This document shows positions 22,029-35,594 of a stretch of 64,000 nucleotides of DNA, one piece after another. This DNA comes from Symsagittifera roscoffensis. Its lineage: Eukaryota; Xenacoelomorpha; Acoela; Convolutidae. The notes beneath the pieces are model-generated. The model worked only from the letters and a program-made list of their open reading frames with translations, was not told where the DNA came from and did not search any database. How positions within the stretch are numbered: position 1 is the first letter of the stretch; each line of letters starts with the position of its first letter. Position numbers and translations under genes: made by a program. The stretch spans positions 1,920,001 through 1,984,000 of the forward strand of contig NW_026970820.1 in assembly GCF_963678635.1 (NCBI RefSeq), in the 5' to 3' direction.

Positions 22029-24099
22029 AAATGCCAATGCATAATTAATTTTGCCAGGTGAAAATTTTTTAAAGAAAAATTCTGATGAATTTTAACTTAA
22101 ACTACCACCAAAAAACGCAAAGTTTTCAAAGTGTGAAATAATCAAGTTTTTGCTAATACTGGGCATGCAGAGAGACTGATTTCGGCAAAAATTAAATGGA
22201 AAATGAAGGAAATGGAAAGAAAAAATTGTTCAAAATAAGAACGCATTATCAAAAACTTATTTGATCTCCGCTAATGTCATAATTCCGATCAGGCTGATTT
22301 CAGATTTTAAGCGTAGGGTTTACAGTTACGGCTGCTCTCTCTACAGGTCCCAGAGGGACCGAGTGAGCATCCTACCTCAATCCAGGATAACGGATAGTTG
22401 TTTTTAGTTTTTCACAATTTTTTTTTCACTAATGCTTGTTTTCACTTCCTCATTAGAAGCTGTATAAATTTTTAGAAAAACTGATTTTAATAATCAATGC
22501 TTCCAAGAACAACTGATGTTAGGCGGTTACAAATGCGGTTGGTGAAAAGTAGTAAGGGATAATGATGAGAAAAATTGCAAGATTTCAAATGAATTTAAAA
22601 ACAGTTTTTTTCTTTTTTTCTTTTGTAAATCGGGAGAAATGAATCAGTTTTTTTTTAGTTTTCCTCGCACCACCCACTGTGATTAAATAATGAAGATTCA
22701 TGTTCTAGCCGTTGATAACAATTTGGCAGAAAAAACATCAATATGATGTAAAATGTTTTAAAAAAGAGAAACATTTAAAAATTTTGTTTTTTTTTTAAAA
22801 TCAAAAAATTTGTAATTTTCAAAATTGAAAAAAAGTGAAAATTAATTGCATATTACGATTCAGCGTACCCAACTTAGTGGGTCTAGCATTTTAAATTACC
22901 AAAAAATGTTGAAAATTGTAGATTTTATTAAGTTTTCATTTTGGCTATTTTTCCTTTTCGCCTCCACTTAAGGCACCTTTGAGCCAACTTGAGAAACTGG
23001 AACCTAAACAAGCTATACACATAGTCTGAATGAGCCATTTTCAGCGTGATAACACCCCTGGAAGAAAAAAAACTGCAGAAAAGAAAGGGGATTTTGAACT
23101 TTAACCTTTTTTCTTCTTCAAATGGCGATACTTAGAATAATTTTTCAGCTGAAAAGTTCAAAAAAAATCAAAAAATTCAAATTTTGAAAAATTAGTAAAA
23201 AAATCTCATCAGTCTGTTTATTGGAGTCTTCGAGGTTTTGGGAGACCTTATCTGGCGGCTAACAACAAGTGGGTCACTTATTTTAAAATTTTGAGAAAGG
23301 TCAAAAAAACCTGTTTTTACGATTTTTTAGACAGAAATCCGAAAGCAATATCTTGGCTTAAAACAAAAACGAGGGCCTAAAAATAGTACAAACAGTACTC
23401 CCACATAAAGTACATTAGGTTGGAAACAAAAAATTGACTCTGATTCAAAAATCGTTTTTTAACTTTAATTCTGAACAAAAAATTGTAAAAAAATCAAAAA
23501 CTTAAAAATTTTTTGAAAAAAATGATTGTTTCGAAAAAGTGCCAATTTTCAGCTGAAACTTTTCATTTTAGCTAAAAACGCCAGAGCAAGGCCCTTTAAG
23601 CTCAAATAAATTAATTAAGCAATTTATTTTCAAGTTTTTTCGTTAAAGGCTTTTATTTTGAAAAAGTATTCAAAAATGGGAAAAAAAAAGTTAAAAAAAT
23701 CAATTTTCTCACATTCAAAAACCTCCACCACCATGATGATTAGTTCGCTAGATAGGACTGCTAAAACCAATTTAGACGTATTTTCATAAGCATATCAAAA
23801 TTTTCACTTATTTTTGAGAATTAAGCAAAATAAAAACTTTTCCCAAATTGGGCAAAAAGCCCAAATTAGCCCAAACACCTGTTAAAAATTGTTGGGTCAA
23901 AAAATCACAAAAGGAAACCCCTATTCATTTGACATTTTAGGGCCGCATGCAAAAAATTAGACCATTCTAACCTGACAATTTCGAGAATCGACTTTTTTGC
24001 AAAATTTCTCTATAGTCCATTTGAGGGATATTACTTGTACCGGTGGGGGCCCCTACCCCACCTCAAAAAATTTTGTAATGCTGGAACGCGGCCACCTAG
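21888..24099 (+). repeat. Unit U11, family B
   Basis: Length 2212 bp. Head allele CACCCTCAAGG; tail allele I. The hairpin at 22014-22028 has lost its closing pair (GCGCCC-TTC-GGGCGA). The second half follows the U4/U6 haplotype. H1 at 24042-24062. Confidence 0.9.
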
Positions 24100-24240
24100 C
24101 ACCTTCAAGGTCACGTGACTTATTTTTGTTTTTGATATTTTCTGAAACCAAAAGAGAGCGTGGTCATGCATCGACATCATGTGCTCAAGCAAATACGTGG
24201 ACTTCTACGCATTCCCATTCGATATGCGCCCTTCGGGTGC
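24042..24240 (+). ncRNA. Candidate junction RNA, U11/U12
   Basis: 199 nt. Variable zone with TTTTTGATATTTTC; hairpin has one G-T pair. Confidence 0.3.
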
Positions 24241-26312
24241 AAATGCCAATGCTCAAATAATTTCGCCAGGTGAAAAAAAAATTATTTAAAAAGTTCTGCT
24301 AAACTTTACTTTAGACTACCACCAAAAAACGCAAAGATTTCAAAGTGTAAAACAATCAAATTTTTGCCAATACCGGGCTTGCAAATAGACTGATGTTGGC
24401 AAAAGTAAAGTAGAAAATGTAGAAAATGGAAAGAAAAAAATTGTTCAAAATAAGAACGCAACATCAAAAACTTATTTGATATCCGCTCATGTCATAATTC
24501 CGATCAGGCTGATTTCAGATTTTAAGCGTAGAATTTACGGTTACGGCTGCTCCCTCTACAGGTCCCAGAGGGACCGAGTGAGCATCCTACCTCGATCCAG
24601 GTTAACGGATAGTTGTTCTTAATTTTTCACAAAATTTTTTTTTCACTAATGCTTAATTTCAATTCCTCATGAGAAGCTGTATTAATTTTAAAAAAATTGA
24701 TTTTAGTACTCAATGCTTCCAAGAACAACTGATGTTAGGCGGTTACAAATGCGGTTGTTGAAAACTAGTAAGGGATAATGATGAGAAAAATTGTAAGTTT
24801 TCAAATGAATTTAAAAACAGTTTTTTTCTTTTTTCTTTTATAAATCGGGAGAAACGAATCACTTTTTTTAAGTTTTCCTCGCACCACCCACTGTTCTTAA
24901 GTAATGAAGATTCCTGTTGTAGCCGTTTATAACACTTTGGCAGAAAAAACATCAATATGATGTAAAATGTTTTAAAAAAAAGAAAAATTTAAAAATTATT
25001 TAAAAAAAAAAAAATCAAAAACTTGTAATTTTCAAAATTGAAAAAAAGTGAAAATTAGTTGCATATTACGATTCAGCGTACCCAACTTAGTGGGTCTAGC
25101 ATTTTAAATTACCAAAAAATATTGAAAATTGTAGATTTTATGAAGTTTTCATTTTGGCTATTTTTCCTTGTCGCCTCCACTTAAGGCACCTTTGAGCCAA
25201 CTTGAGAAACTGGAACCTAAACAAGCTGCACAGATGGTCAAAATGAGCCATTTTCAGCGTGATAACACGCCTGGAAGAAAAAACACTCCAGAAAAGAAAG
25301 AAAATTATGAACTTTAACCTTTTTTTCTTCTTCAAATGGCGATACTTAGAATAATTTTTCAGCTGAAAAGTTCAAAAAATATCAAAAATTTCAAATTTTG
25401 ACAAAAATTTTAAAAAATCTCATCAGTCTGATTATTGGAGTGTTCGAAGTTTTGGGAGACCTTATCTGGCGGCTACCAACAAGTGGATCACTTATTTTAA
25501 AGTTTTGAGAAAGGTCAAAAAAACATGTTTTTTCGATTTTTTTGACAGAATTCCGGAAGCAATATCTTGGCTAAAAACAAGAATGAGGGCCTAAAATTAG
25601 TACAAACAGTACTCCCACATAAGGTACATTAGGTTGGAAACAAAAAACTTACTCTGACTCAAAAATCGTTTTTTAACTTTATTTCTGAACAAGAAATTGA
25701 AAAGAAATCAAAAACTTAAAATTTTTTTGAAAAAAATGATTGTTTTGAAAAAGTGCCAATTTTTAGCTGAAACTTTTCATTTTAGCTAATAAAGCCAGAG
25801 CACTGCCCTTTAAGCTCAAATAAATTAATTAGGCAAATTATTTTCAAGTTTTTTCGTTAGAGGCTTTCATTTTGAAAAAGTATTCAAAAATGGATAAAAA
25901 AAGGTCAAAAAAATCAATTTTCTCCGATTCAAAAACCTCCACTACCATGATGATTAGTTCGTTAGATAGGACTGCTGAGATCAGTTTAGACTTACTTTCA
26001 TAAAAATATCAAAATTTTTACTTATTTTTGAGAATTAGGCAAAATAAAAACTTTTCCCAAATTGGGCAAAAAGCCCAAATTAGCCCAAACACCTGTTAAA
26101 AATTGTTGGGTCAAAAAATCACAAAAGGAAACCCCTATTCGTTTGACATTTTAGGGCCGCATGCAAAAAATTAGACCAATCTAACCTGACAATTTCGAGA
26201 ATCGACTTTTTTGTCAAAATTCTCTAAAGACCAATTTAGGGAGATTACTTGTACCGGTGGGGGCCCTACCCCACCTAAAAAATTTTTGAAATGCTGGAAC
26301 GCGGCCACCTAG
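24100..26312 (+). repeat. Unit U12, family B
   Basis: Length 2213 bp. Head CACCTTCAAGG; tail allele II. Hairpin at 24226-24240 has a GGGTGC arm (one G-T pair). From about 24830 onward it is nearly identical to U17, including a rare A run after TTAAAAATTATT, although the heads and the last 120 bp differ. H1 at 26256-26275. Confidence 0.9.
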
Positions 26313-26454
26313 CACCCTCAAGGTCACGTGACTTTTTTTTTTTTTTTGGTATTTTCTGAAACCAAAAGCAAGCATGGTCATGCATCGACATCATGTGCTC
26401 AAGCAAATACGTGGACTTCTACGCATTCCCATTCGCAATGCGCCCATCGGGCTC
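26256..26454 (+). ncRNA. Candidate junction RNA, U12/U13
   Basis: 199 nt despite an expanded T run in the variable zone; hairpin stem weakened by GGGCTC. Confidence 0.28.
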
Positions 26455-28529
26455 AAATGCCAATGCTCAATTAATTTTGCCAGGTGAAAAAAAAATTATT
26501 TAAAAAGTTCTGCTAAACTTTATTTTAAACTACCACCAAAAAACGCAAAGATTTCAAAGTGTAAAACAATCAAATTTTTGCCAATACCGGGCTTGCAATG
26601 AGACTGATGTTGGCAAAAGTAAAATAGAAAATGTAGAAAATGGAAAGAAAAAAATTGTTCAAAATAAGAACGCAACATCAAAAACTAATTTGATCTCCGC
26701 TCAAATCATAATTCAGATCAGGCTGATTTCAGATTTTAAGCGTAGAATTTACGGTTACGGCTGCTCCCTCTATATGTCCCAGAGGGACCGAGTGAGCATC
26801 CTACCTCGATCCAGGTTAACGGATAGTTGTTCTTAATTTTTCACAAATTTTTTTTTCTCTAATGCTTGTTTTCACTTCCTCATGAGAAGCTGTATTAATT
26901 TTTAAAAAATTTATTTTATCCATCAATGCTTCCAAGAACAACTGATTTTAGGCGATTACAAATGCGGTTGTTGAAACTAGTAAGGGATAATGATGAGAAA
27001 AATTGTAAGTTTTCAAATGAATTTAAAAACAGTTTTTTTCCTTTTTTTCTTTTGTAAATCGGGAGAAATGAATCAGTTTTTTTTTAAGTTTTCCTCGCAC
27101 CACCCACTGTTCCTAAGTAATGAAGATTCCTGTTCTAGCCGTTTATAACACTTTGGCAGAAAAAACATCAATATGATGTAAAATGTTTTAAAAAAGAGAA
27201 AAATTTAAAAATTATGTTTTTTGTAAAAAAACAAAAAATTGTAATTTTCAAAATTGAAAAAAAGTAAAAGTTAATTGCATATTACGATTCACCGTACCCA
27301 ACTTAGTGGGTATAGCATTTTAAATTACCAAAAAATGTTGAAAATTGTAGATTTTATGAAGTTTTCATTTTGGCTATTTTTCCTTGTCGCCTCCACTTAA
27401 GGCACCTTTGAGCCAACTTGAGAAACTGGAACCTAAACAAGCTATACAGATAGTCTCAATGAGCCATTTTTAGCGTGATAACACGCCTGGAAGAAAAAAA
27501 AACTCCAGAAAAGAAAGAAAATTTTGAACTTTAACCTTTTTTCTTCTTCAAATGACGATACTTAGAATAATTTTTCAGCTGAAAAGTTCAAAAAAAATCA
27601 AAAAATTCAAATTTTGAAAAAATTTATAAAAAAATCTCATCAGTCTGTTTATTGGAGTCTTCGAGGTTTTGATAGACCTCATCTGGCGGCTAACAACAAG
27701 TGGATCATTTATTATAAAAATTTGAGAAAGGTCAAAAAAACATGTTTTTTCGACTTTTTTGACAGAATTTCGAAAGCAATATCTTGGCAAAAAACAAGAA
27801 TGAGGGCCTAAAATTAGTACAAACAGTACTCCCACATAAGGTACATTAGGTTGGAAACAAAAAATTTACTCTGACTCAAAAATCGTTTTTTAACTTTATT
27901 TCTGAACAAGAAATTGAAAAGAAATCAAAAACTTAAAAATTTTTTGAAAAAAATGATTGTTTTGAAAAAGTGCCAATTTTTAGCTGAAACTTTTCATTTT
28001 AGCTAATAAAGCCAGAACAATGCCCTTTAAGCTCAAATAAATTAATTATGCAAATTATTTTCAAGTTTTTTCGTTAAAGCCTTTTATTTTGAAAAAGTAT
28101 TCAAAAATGGGTAAAAAAAAGTCAAAAAAATCAATTTTCTCCGATTCAAAAACCTCCACTACCATGATGATTAGTGCGTTAGATAGGACTGCTGAGATCA
28201 ATTTAGACGTTCTTTCATAAGTATATCAAAATTTTTACTTATTTTTGAGAATTAAGCAGAATAAAAACTTTTCCCAAATTGGGCAAAAAGCCCAAATTAG
28301 CCCAAACACCTGTTAAAAATTGTTGGGTCAAAAAATCACAAAAGGAAACCCCTATTCGTTTGACATTTTAGGGCCGCATGCAAAAAATTAGACCAATCTA
28401 ACCTGACAATTTCGAGAATCGACTTTTTTGTCAAAATTCTCTAAAGACCAATTTAGGGAGATTACTTGTACCGGTGGGGGCCCTACCCCACCTAAAAAAT
28501 TTTTGAAATGCTGGAACGCGGCCACCTAG
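26313..28529 (+). repeat. Unit U13, family B, last of first B block
   Basis: Length 2217 bp. Head allele CACCCTCAAGG with a T run of about 15 in the variable zone. The hairpin at 26440-26454 is decayed (GCGCCC-ATC-GGGCTC). Tail allele II, H1 at 28473-28492. It abuts an A unit exactly after CTAG. Confidence 0.9.
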
Positions 28530-28644
28530 AGCTTTTTGTGGCCCCGCTATATCAGTGACTGTTGACGAGTGGGTTCCGCGGGGGGCGGAGCAGGGGAACG
28601 CTTAACGCACTCGCAAAAGGAGCACCCTTCGGGTGCTCTTTTTT
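28473..28644 (+). ncRNA. Candidate junction RNA, U13/U14 (B tail, A head)
   Basis: 172 nt. Shows that a B-family H1 half and an A-family half together still give the A-type length. Confidence 0.38.
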
Positions 28645-30160
28645 GCTCGAAAGTTTTCTGAAACGGTATCTGATGAACTTTGTAAGGTGTCACAAAAGCA
28701 ACAACACAAAACATTCTGTATGTGATTAGAAAAGGTCAAAAAAGATTTCTCATACTTTCAATGACTGAATCTACACCTGATCAGTCTCTAGAGAACTCTA
28801 AGCCAAAGTAACTTATGTTTTTCAGTGATTCATGAAGAGGACCGTTCCAACGAAAACAAGTTTTCGGAAACAGTCCTCATATTTTTTTTCGAGCCCATTG
28901 TCAAGTACGTAGACTTTCAATTGTGACTAATAGCTGAATTGGACTTGGAGTTTGTCCCAAAAAGGTTAAGTTTGTCTCAAATTGATTAGAAGCAAAAGAA
29001 AAAAAAAACATTTTTTTTATTATGAAAAAAAAGTTGAGTCAGAAACGTGAAAAAACCCTTTTTTTTTAAAAGTCATGAAAAGTAGCTCCAATTGGCTTAA
29101 ATCACTAGACTACAATATATGAACCTGTTCATAATGGTTTTCAAGACCAAAGCCGTAAAATTTCCATATTTAGAGAAAAGGCAAAAAAAAACAACTTTTT
29201 GGTTAACTCAAAAAGGTAGATAAATCGGGTAAAGTCGTCTTCAAACATATAGGATCGAGAAGTGATCTAAATAGGGTATATATGTAGTGTCCTTGTTAGG
29301 TCGCATGCAAAAAACTAGAACAGTTTTGTTGGCCACTTCCGAAATTAAGACTTTTTTTTCGAAATTTGGCCATTTTTATTTGTAGTAAAATAGTAGTAAA
29401 ATAGCCGAGAAAAAAAATTGTAAAAACCATAATTTTTATCCAATTTTGATGTTTAAATACTCTATACCTACTAAAATGTCTATGGCAAGCTCAAATAAGT
29501 CATCAAAATTCATTTTTTCTCACTTTTTAAAATTTTTGTTTTTTTGAAATACAATGTTGAGTCAGAAACGTAAAAAATCAATTTTTTTCAAAAAGTCAAA
29601 AAAAAGTGTTCCAATCAATTTGTTTCACTAAAACACACTTTATGAACCTGTTCAGATTGTGTTTTTGGGTTAAAGCCGAAAATTCACTCATTTTGAGAAA
29701 AGTGGAAAAAACACCTTTTTAGTTACAAAAAAACCATCATTTTTGTTGCAGTTTTTGAAAAAACTCAAATTATTGACAGAATTTTTTTTTCTCAAACTTT
29801 TATATTTAGGCTCCCCAAACAGTCTACTTTTATCCATTCCTTGTCAATATACCCCATTTTTTGAACCAAAACAGAGTTAATAGGTGATTTTTATCAAAAA
29901 TCGTGTTTTTTACCATTTTTGCCCCCCATTTCCCTCTATAAGTCAACACATAACAAAATTTTTGCAAAACGGGGCAAAAGTGTATCCTTAGAATTTCAAT
30001 ACGGGGCTGCATGCAAAAAATTAGGGAATTCTGACCTCCAGTTTTCGAGAACACGACTTATTCTGCACGAAAGGTAATATAGGTAAATGTTCTTTCGAAC
30101 CGACGGGGCCCCTTCCCCTGTCTCTACTGAACGCCATAGCCGGACGCGGCGGCCACCTAG
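28530..30160 (+). repeat. Unit U14, family A
   Basis: Length 1631 bp. Head combines the AGCTTTTTG start of U2 with the variable block ATATCAGTGACTGTTGAC, so head parts recombine separately. H3 at 28838-28877, H1 at 30102-30122. The tail matches U2 (TAATATAGG variant). Confidence 0.9.
28620..28644 (+). terminator. Terminator-like hairpin, U14
   Basis: Loop TTC, T6. Confidence 0.5.
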
Positions 30161-30279
30161 TTGTCACTGTGGCCCCGCTAAGTAAGTGACTTTTTTTTGA
30201 CGAGTGGGTTCCGCGGGGGGCGGAGCAGGGGAACGCTTAACGCACTCGCAAAAGGAGCACCCTTCGGGTGCTCTTTTTT
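30102..30279 (+). ncRNA. Candidate junction RNA, U14/U15
   Basis: 178 nt; same 27-nt variable block as U0/U1 but with a different upstream half. Confidence 0.38.
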
Positions 30280-31792
30280 GCTCGAAAGTTTTCTGAAACG
30301 GTATCTGATGAACTTTGTTAGGTGTCACAAAAGCAACAACAAAAAACTTTCTGTATGTGATTAGAAAAGATCAAAAAAGATTTCTCATACTTTCAATGAC
30401 TGAATCTACACCTGATAAGTCTCTAGAGAACTCTAAACCAAAGTAACTTATGTTTTTCAGTGATTCATGAAGAGGACCGTTCCAACGAAAACAAGTTTTC
30501 GGAAACAGTCCTCATATTTTTTTTCGAGCACATTGTAAAGTACGTGGACTTTCAATTGTGACTAATAGCTGAATTGGACTTGGAATTTGTCCCAAAGAGG
30601 TTAAGTTTGTCTCAAATTGATTAGAAGCAAAAGAAAAAATAAAAAAAATTTTTATTTGGAAAAAAAAGTTGAGTCAGAAACGTGAAAAAACCCTTTATTC
30701 AAAAGTCACTAAAAGTAGCTCCAATTGGCTTAAATCACTAGACTACAATATATGAACCTGTTCAGAATGGTTTTCAAGACCAAAGCCGTAAAACTTCCAT
30801 ATTTAGAGAAAAGGCAAAAAAAACACGTTTTTGGTTAACTCAAAGAGGTAGATAAATCGGGTAAAGTCGTCTTCAGACCTATAGGATCGAGAAGTGATCT
30901 AAATAGGGTATATATGTAGTGTCCCTGTTAGGTCGCATGCAAAAAACTAGAACAGTTTTGTTGGCCACTTCCGAAATTAAGACTTTTTTTTCGAAATTTG
31001 GCCATTTTAATTTGTAGTAAAATAGTAGTAAAATAGCCGAGAAAAAAAATTGTAAAAACCATAATTTTTATTCAATTTTGACGTTTAAATACTCTATACG
31101 TACTAAAATGTCTATGGCAAGCTCAAATAAGCCATCAAAATTCATTTTTTCTCACTTTTTAAAATTTTTGTTTTTTTGATTTACAATGTTGAGTCAGAAA
31201 CGTAAAAAATCAATTTTTTTCAAAAAGTCAAAATAAAGTGATCCGATCAATTTGTTTCACTAAAACACACTTTATGAACCTGTTCGGAATGTGTTTTTGG
31301 GTTAGAGCCGAAAATTCACCCATTTTGAGAAAAGTGGAAAAAACACCTTTTTAGTTACAAAAAAACCATCATTTTTGTTGCAGTTTTTGGAAAAAATCAT
31401 ATTTTTGAGGAAAAAAAAATTTCTCAAACCTTTATATTTAGGCTCCCCAAACAGTCTACTTTCATCCATTTATTGTCAATATACCCCATTTTTTGAACCA
31501 AAACAGAGTTAATAGGTGATTTTTATCAAAAAACGTGTTTTTTACCATTTTTGCCCCCCATTTCCCTCTATAAGTCAACACATAACAAAATTTTGGCAAA
31601 ACGGGGCAAAAGTGTATCCTTAGAATTTCAATACGAGGCTGCATGCAAAAAATTAGGGAATTCTGACCTACAGTTTTCGAGAACAGGACTTATTCTCCAT
31701 GAAAAGGGTAAAAGGTAATTGTTCCTTCGAACCGACGGGGCCCCTTCCCCTGTCTCTGCTGAACGCCATAGCCGGACGCGGCGGCCACCTAG
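30161..31792 (+). repeat. Unit U15, family A (near-duplicate of U1)
   Basis: Length 1632 bp. Same 27-nt variable block as U1 (AAGTAAGTGAC...). H3 at 30473-30512, H1 at 31734-31754. It differs from U1 mainly in the A/T inverted repeat region (about 31385-31445), where it looks like other A units, suggesting a small gene-conversion patch. Confidence 0.9.
30255..30279 (+). terminator. Terminator-like hairpin, U15
   Basis: Loop TTC, T6. Confidence 0.5.
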
Positions 31793-31909
31793 TTGTCACT
31801 GTGGCCCCGCTATATCAATGACGGTTGTAGAGTGGGTTCCGCGGGGGGCGGAACAGGGGAAAGCTAAACGCACTCGCAAAGAGGAGCACCCTCCGGGTGC
31901 TCTTTTTTT
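31734..31909 (+). ncRNA. Candidate junction RNA, U15/U16
   Basis: 176 nt. GTCACTG pairs less well here because the block reads ATATCAATGAC; T7 at the end. Confidence 0.38.
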
Positions 31910-33384
31910 GCTCGAAAGTCTTGTAAGACGGTTTGGAACTGTAAGTATTGGAAGCAGTTACAGATAAAACTTTCGGCATCTTTGTGCTCATAGTCACAAT
32001 TGGTTTTCGAGAGCTTCAAAAACTCAATCTTGACATGATATATCTCTAAAATAGACTAAATTAAGTGAATTTACATTTTTCAACGATTCTTGAAGAGGAC
32101 TGTCTCAACGAAAACAAGTTTTCGGAAACAGTCCTGGTAACTTAGTTTTGATCTCAATTTTGAGTCTATTGCCTTCAAATTTAGATTAGTAGGCTAACGG
32201 GACCTATATTATGTCTTAAAAAGATTAAGTTTGTGTCAAAAAGATGAAAAGTAAGAGAAAAAAAAACATTAAGAAAGTATTAAAAATTTCAAAAAATTTA
32301 AAAAATTGAAAATTTTTTCCAAAACACTCGTTTTTTGTTTTGTCATAAAATAACAACAAAATGACGTAAAATGGACTTCAAATAGTGCGTTTCGACTAAT
32401 TTTTACGATTCAAGCACATTTTAACTTAATAATAACATGCAAAAAACCACTGGAAAGGGTGTTTTTCAGCAAACGCCCTTTTTGACCACACCTACGAAAT
32501 CCATAACTTTTTATCTAACAAAGATAGAAACCTCGAGTTTTTTGCATTGTAAGAAGCATCCTAAGGCTCACCTGTCGCATGCAAAAATGAACAAATTTTC
32601 TTTTTAATTTTTCCCGCAATTTCGAATTAGGGCGTTTTTTGGCTATTTTTGGTCCTTTTGGGCGATAAAAAGTCAAATTTAGAGACATCTGTCAAAAAAA
32701 CTGTTATCACATGATAGAGTCAACTTGCCATGGCTTACCAAATGGTGTCCTGAGTCAGACCAAAATTGCCCTCTAATTGTCCGTGGGGGGAGGAAATTGA
32801 AAATTTTTATTTTTGGCGGGAAAATTTGAAGTTTTTCAAAAAAACATTTACTCTGCAGACAGCGGTCTTAGACTGATGTTGGCATGGCACGCATTTTTTG
32901 CCTTCATAACTAGGGTCGATTTCTGCCGGGAACATGGATTTTTCAAAAAAATGGCTAAAATTTTTGTTGCATTTTTTCAAAAAAATCAAAATTTTGAGAA
33001 AAATAAAAATTCCAAATCCTACATATTTGAGCTCCCCAAACAGTCTACTTTTATCCATTCTCTATCAATATACCCCATTTTCTCAACCAAAATCGAGTTA
33101 TGGGGCCAAAAAGTCAAAAAACGTGAAAAAACGACATTTCACGCCCATTTTCGCCCCAAAAGTACCACACATAATGTTTTTTCGGAAAAACGTCACCAGA
33201 GTTTTCGCCTTATCTCAAAAAGTTTCAGGGGGGTTGGCAAAATTTCAGAGGGATCTGACCTACAGTTTTCGAGAACTTGACTTTTTCTGCAAGAAAAGAA
33301 TAAAAGGTAAATGTTCCTTCGAACCGACGGGGCCCCTTCCCCTGTCTCTACTGAACGCCAAAGCCGGACGCGGCGGCCACCTAG
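31793..33384 (+). repeat. Unit U16, family C
   Basis: Length 1592 bp, the same as U3. Variable block ATATCAATGACGGTTGTAG. The head scaffold is mutated (GGGGAAAGC instead of GGGGAACGC), which breaks part of the GTTCC/GGAAC stem. H3 at 32096-32135, H1 at 33326-33346. As with U3, it follows A units and precedes a B block. Confidence 0.9.
31884..31909 (+). terminator. Terminator-like hairpin, U16
   Basis: Loop TCC, T7. Confidence 0.5.
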
Positions 33385-33525
33385 CACAATCAGGTACTAG
33401 TGTTTTATTTTTGTTTTTCGTATTTTGTCGAGCCAAAAGAGAGTGTAGTCAAGCATCAACATCATGTGCTCAAGCAAATACGTGGACTTCTACGCATTCC
33501 CATTCGCAATGCGCCCTTCGGGCGC
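33326..33525 (+). ncRNA. Candidate junction RNA, U16/U17
   Basis: 200 nt. C tail joined to a B head with unique GTTTTATTTTTG zone. Confidence 0.3.
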
Positions 33526-35594
33526 AAATGCCAATGCTCAATTAATTTTGCCAGGTGAAAATTTTTTTAAAAAAATTCTGATGAATTTTAACTTAAACTA
33601 CCACCAAAAACGCAAACATTTCAAAGTGTGAATTAATCAAGTATTTGATAATACCGGGCATGCAGTGAGACTGATTTCGGCAAAATTAAAATGGAAAATG
33701 AAGGAAATGGAAAGAAAAAAATGTTCAAAATTAGAACGCATTATCAAAAACTTATTTGATCTCCGCTAATGTCATAATTCCGATCAGGCTGATTTCAGAT
33801 TTTAAGCGTAGAGTTTACGGTTACGGCTGCTCCCTCTACAGGTCCCAGAGGGACCGAGTGAGCATCCTACCTCGATCCAGGATAACGGATAGTTGTTTTA
33901 AGTTTTTCACAAATTTTTTTTTCACTATTCCTTGTTTTCAATTCCTCATCAGAAGCTGTAATAACTTTCAAAAAAATTGATTTTACTAATCAATGCTTCC
34001 AAGAACAACTGATGTTAGGCGGTTACAAATGCGGTTGGTGAAAACTAGTAAGGGATAATGATGACAAAATTTGTAAGTTTTCAAGTGAATTTAAAAACAG
34101 TTTTTTTCTTTTTTCTTTTATAAATCGGGAGAAATGAATCACTTTTTTTAAGTTTTCCTCGCACCACCCACTGTTCTTAAGTAATGAAGATTCCTGTTCT
34201 AGCCGTTTATAACACTTTGGCAGAAAAAAACATCAATATGATGTAAAATGTTTTAAAAAAAAGAAAAATTTAAAAATTATTTAAAAAAAAAAAAAATCAA
34301 AAATTTGTAATTTTCAAAATTGAAAAAAAGTGAAAATTAGTTGCATATTACGATTCAGCGTACCCAACTTAGTGGGTCTAGCATTTTAAATTACCAAAAA
34401 ATATTGAAAATTGTAGATTTTATGAAGTTTTCATTTTGGCTATTTTTCCTTGTCGCCTCCACTTAAGGCACCTTTGAGCCAACTTGAGAAACTGGAACCT
34501 AAACAAGCTGCACATATGGTCAAAATGAGCCATTTTCAGCGTGATAACACGCCTGGAAGAAAAAAAACTCCAGAAAAGAAAGAAAATTATGAACTTTAAC
34601 CTTTTTTCTTCTTCAAATGGCGATACTTAGAATAATTTTTCAGCTGAAAAGTTCAAAAAATATCAAAAATTTCAAATTTTGACAAAAATTTTAAAAAACC
34701 TCATCAGTCTATTTATTGGAGTGTTCGAGGTTTTGGGAGACCTTATCTGGCGGCTACCAACAAGTGGATCACTTATTTTAAAGTTTTGAGAAAGGTCAAA
34801 AAAACATGTTTTTTCGATTTTTTTGACAGAATTCCGGAAGCAATATCTTGGCTAAAAACAAGAATGAGGGCCTAAAATTAGTACAAACAGTACTCCCACA
34901 TAAGGTACATTAGGTTGGAAACAAAAAACTTACTCTGACTCAAAAATCGTTTTTTAACTTTATTTCTGAACAAGAAATTGAAAAGAAATCAAAAACTTAA
35001 AAATTTTTTGAAAAAAATGATTGTTTTGAAAAAGTGCCAATTTTTAGCTGAAACTTTTCATTTTAGCTAATAAAGCCAGAGCACTGCCCTTTAAGCTCAA
35101 ATAAATTAATTAGGCAAATTATTTTCAAGTTTTTTCGTTAGAGGCTTTCATTTTGAAAAAGTATTCAAAAATGGGTAAAAAAAAGTCAAAAAAATCAACT
35201 TTCTCCGATTCAAAAACCTCCACTACCATGATGATTAGTTCGTTAGATAGGACTGCTGAGATCAGTTTAGACTTACTTTCATAAAAATATCAAAATTTTT
35301 ACTTATTTTTGAGAATTAAGCAAAATAAAAACTTTTCCCAAATTGGGCAAAAAGCCCAAATTAGCCCAAACACCTGTTAAAAATTGTTGGGTCAAAAAAT
35401 CACAAAAGGAAACCCCTATTCGTTTGACATTTTAGGGCCGCATGCAAAAAATTAGACCATTCTAACCTGACAATTTCGAGAATCGACTTTTTTGCAAAAT
35501 TTCTCTATAGTCCATTTGAGGGATATTACTTGTACCGGTGGGGACCCCTACCCCACCTCAAAAAATTTTGTAATGCTGGAACGCGGCCACCTAG
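33385..35594 (+). repeat. Unit U17, family B mosaic
   Basis: Length 2210 bp. Head allele CACAATCAGG with a unique variable zone (GTTTTATTTTTGTTTTTCG). From about 34110 the sequence tracks U12 almost exactly until the last 120 bp, where it switches to tail allele I. Hairpin at 33511-33525; H1 at 35537-35557, with one loop change (GGGGACCCCTA). Confidence 0.9.

Noticed and set aside
32934-33545. 203-aa plus-strand frame, the longest in the window
   Set aside because: It crosses the U16/U17 junction, joining unrelated units; equivalents at U3/U4 and U26/U27 are broken or different. Composition is Lys/Phe/Ser-rich as expected from A/T tracts.
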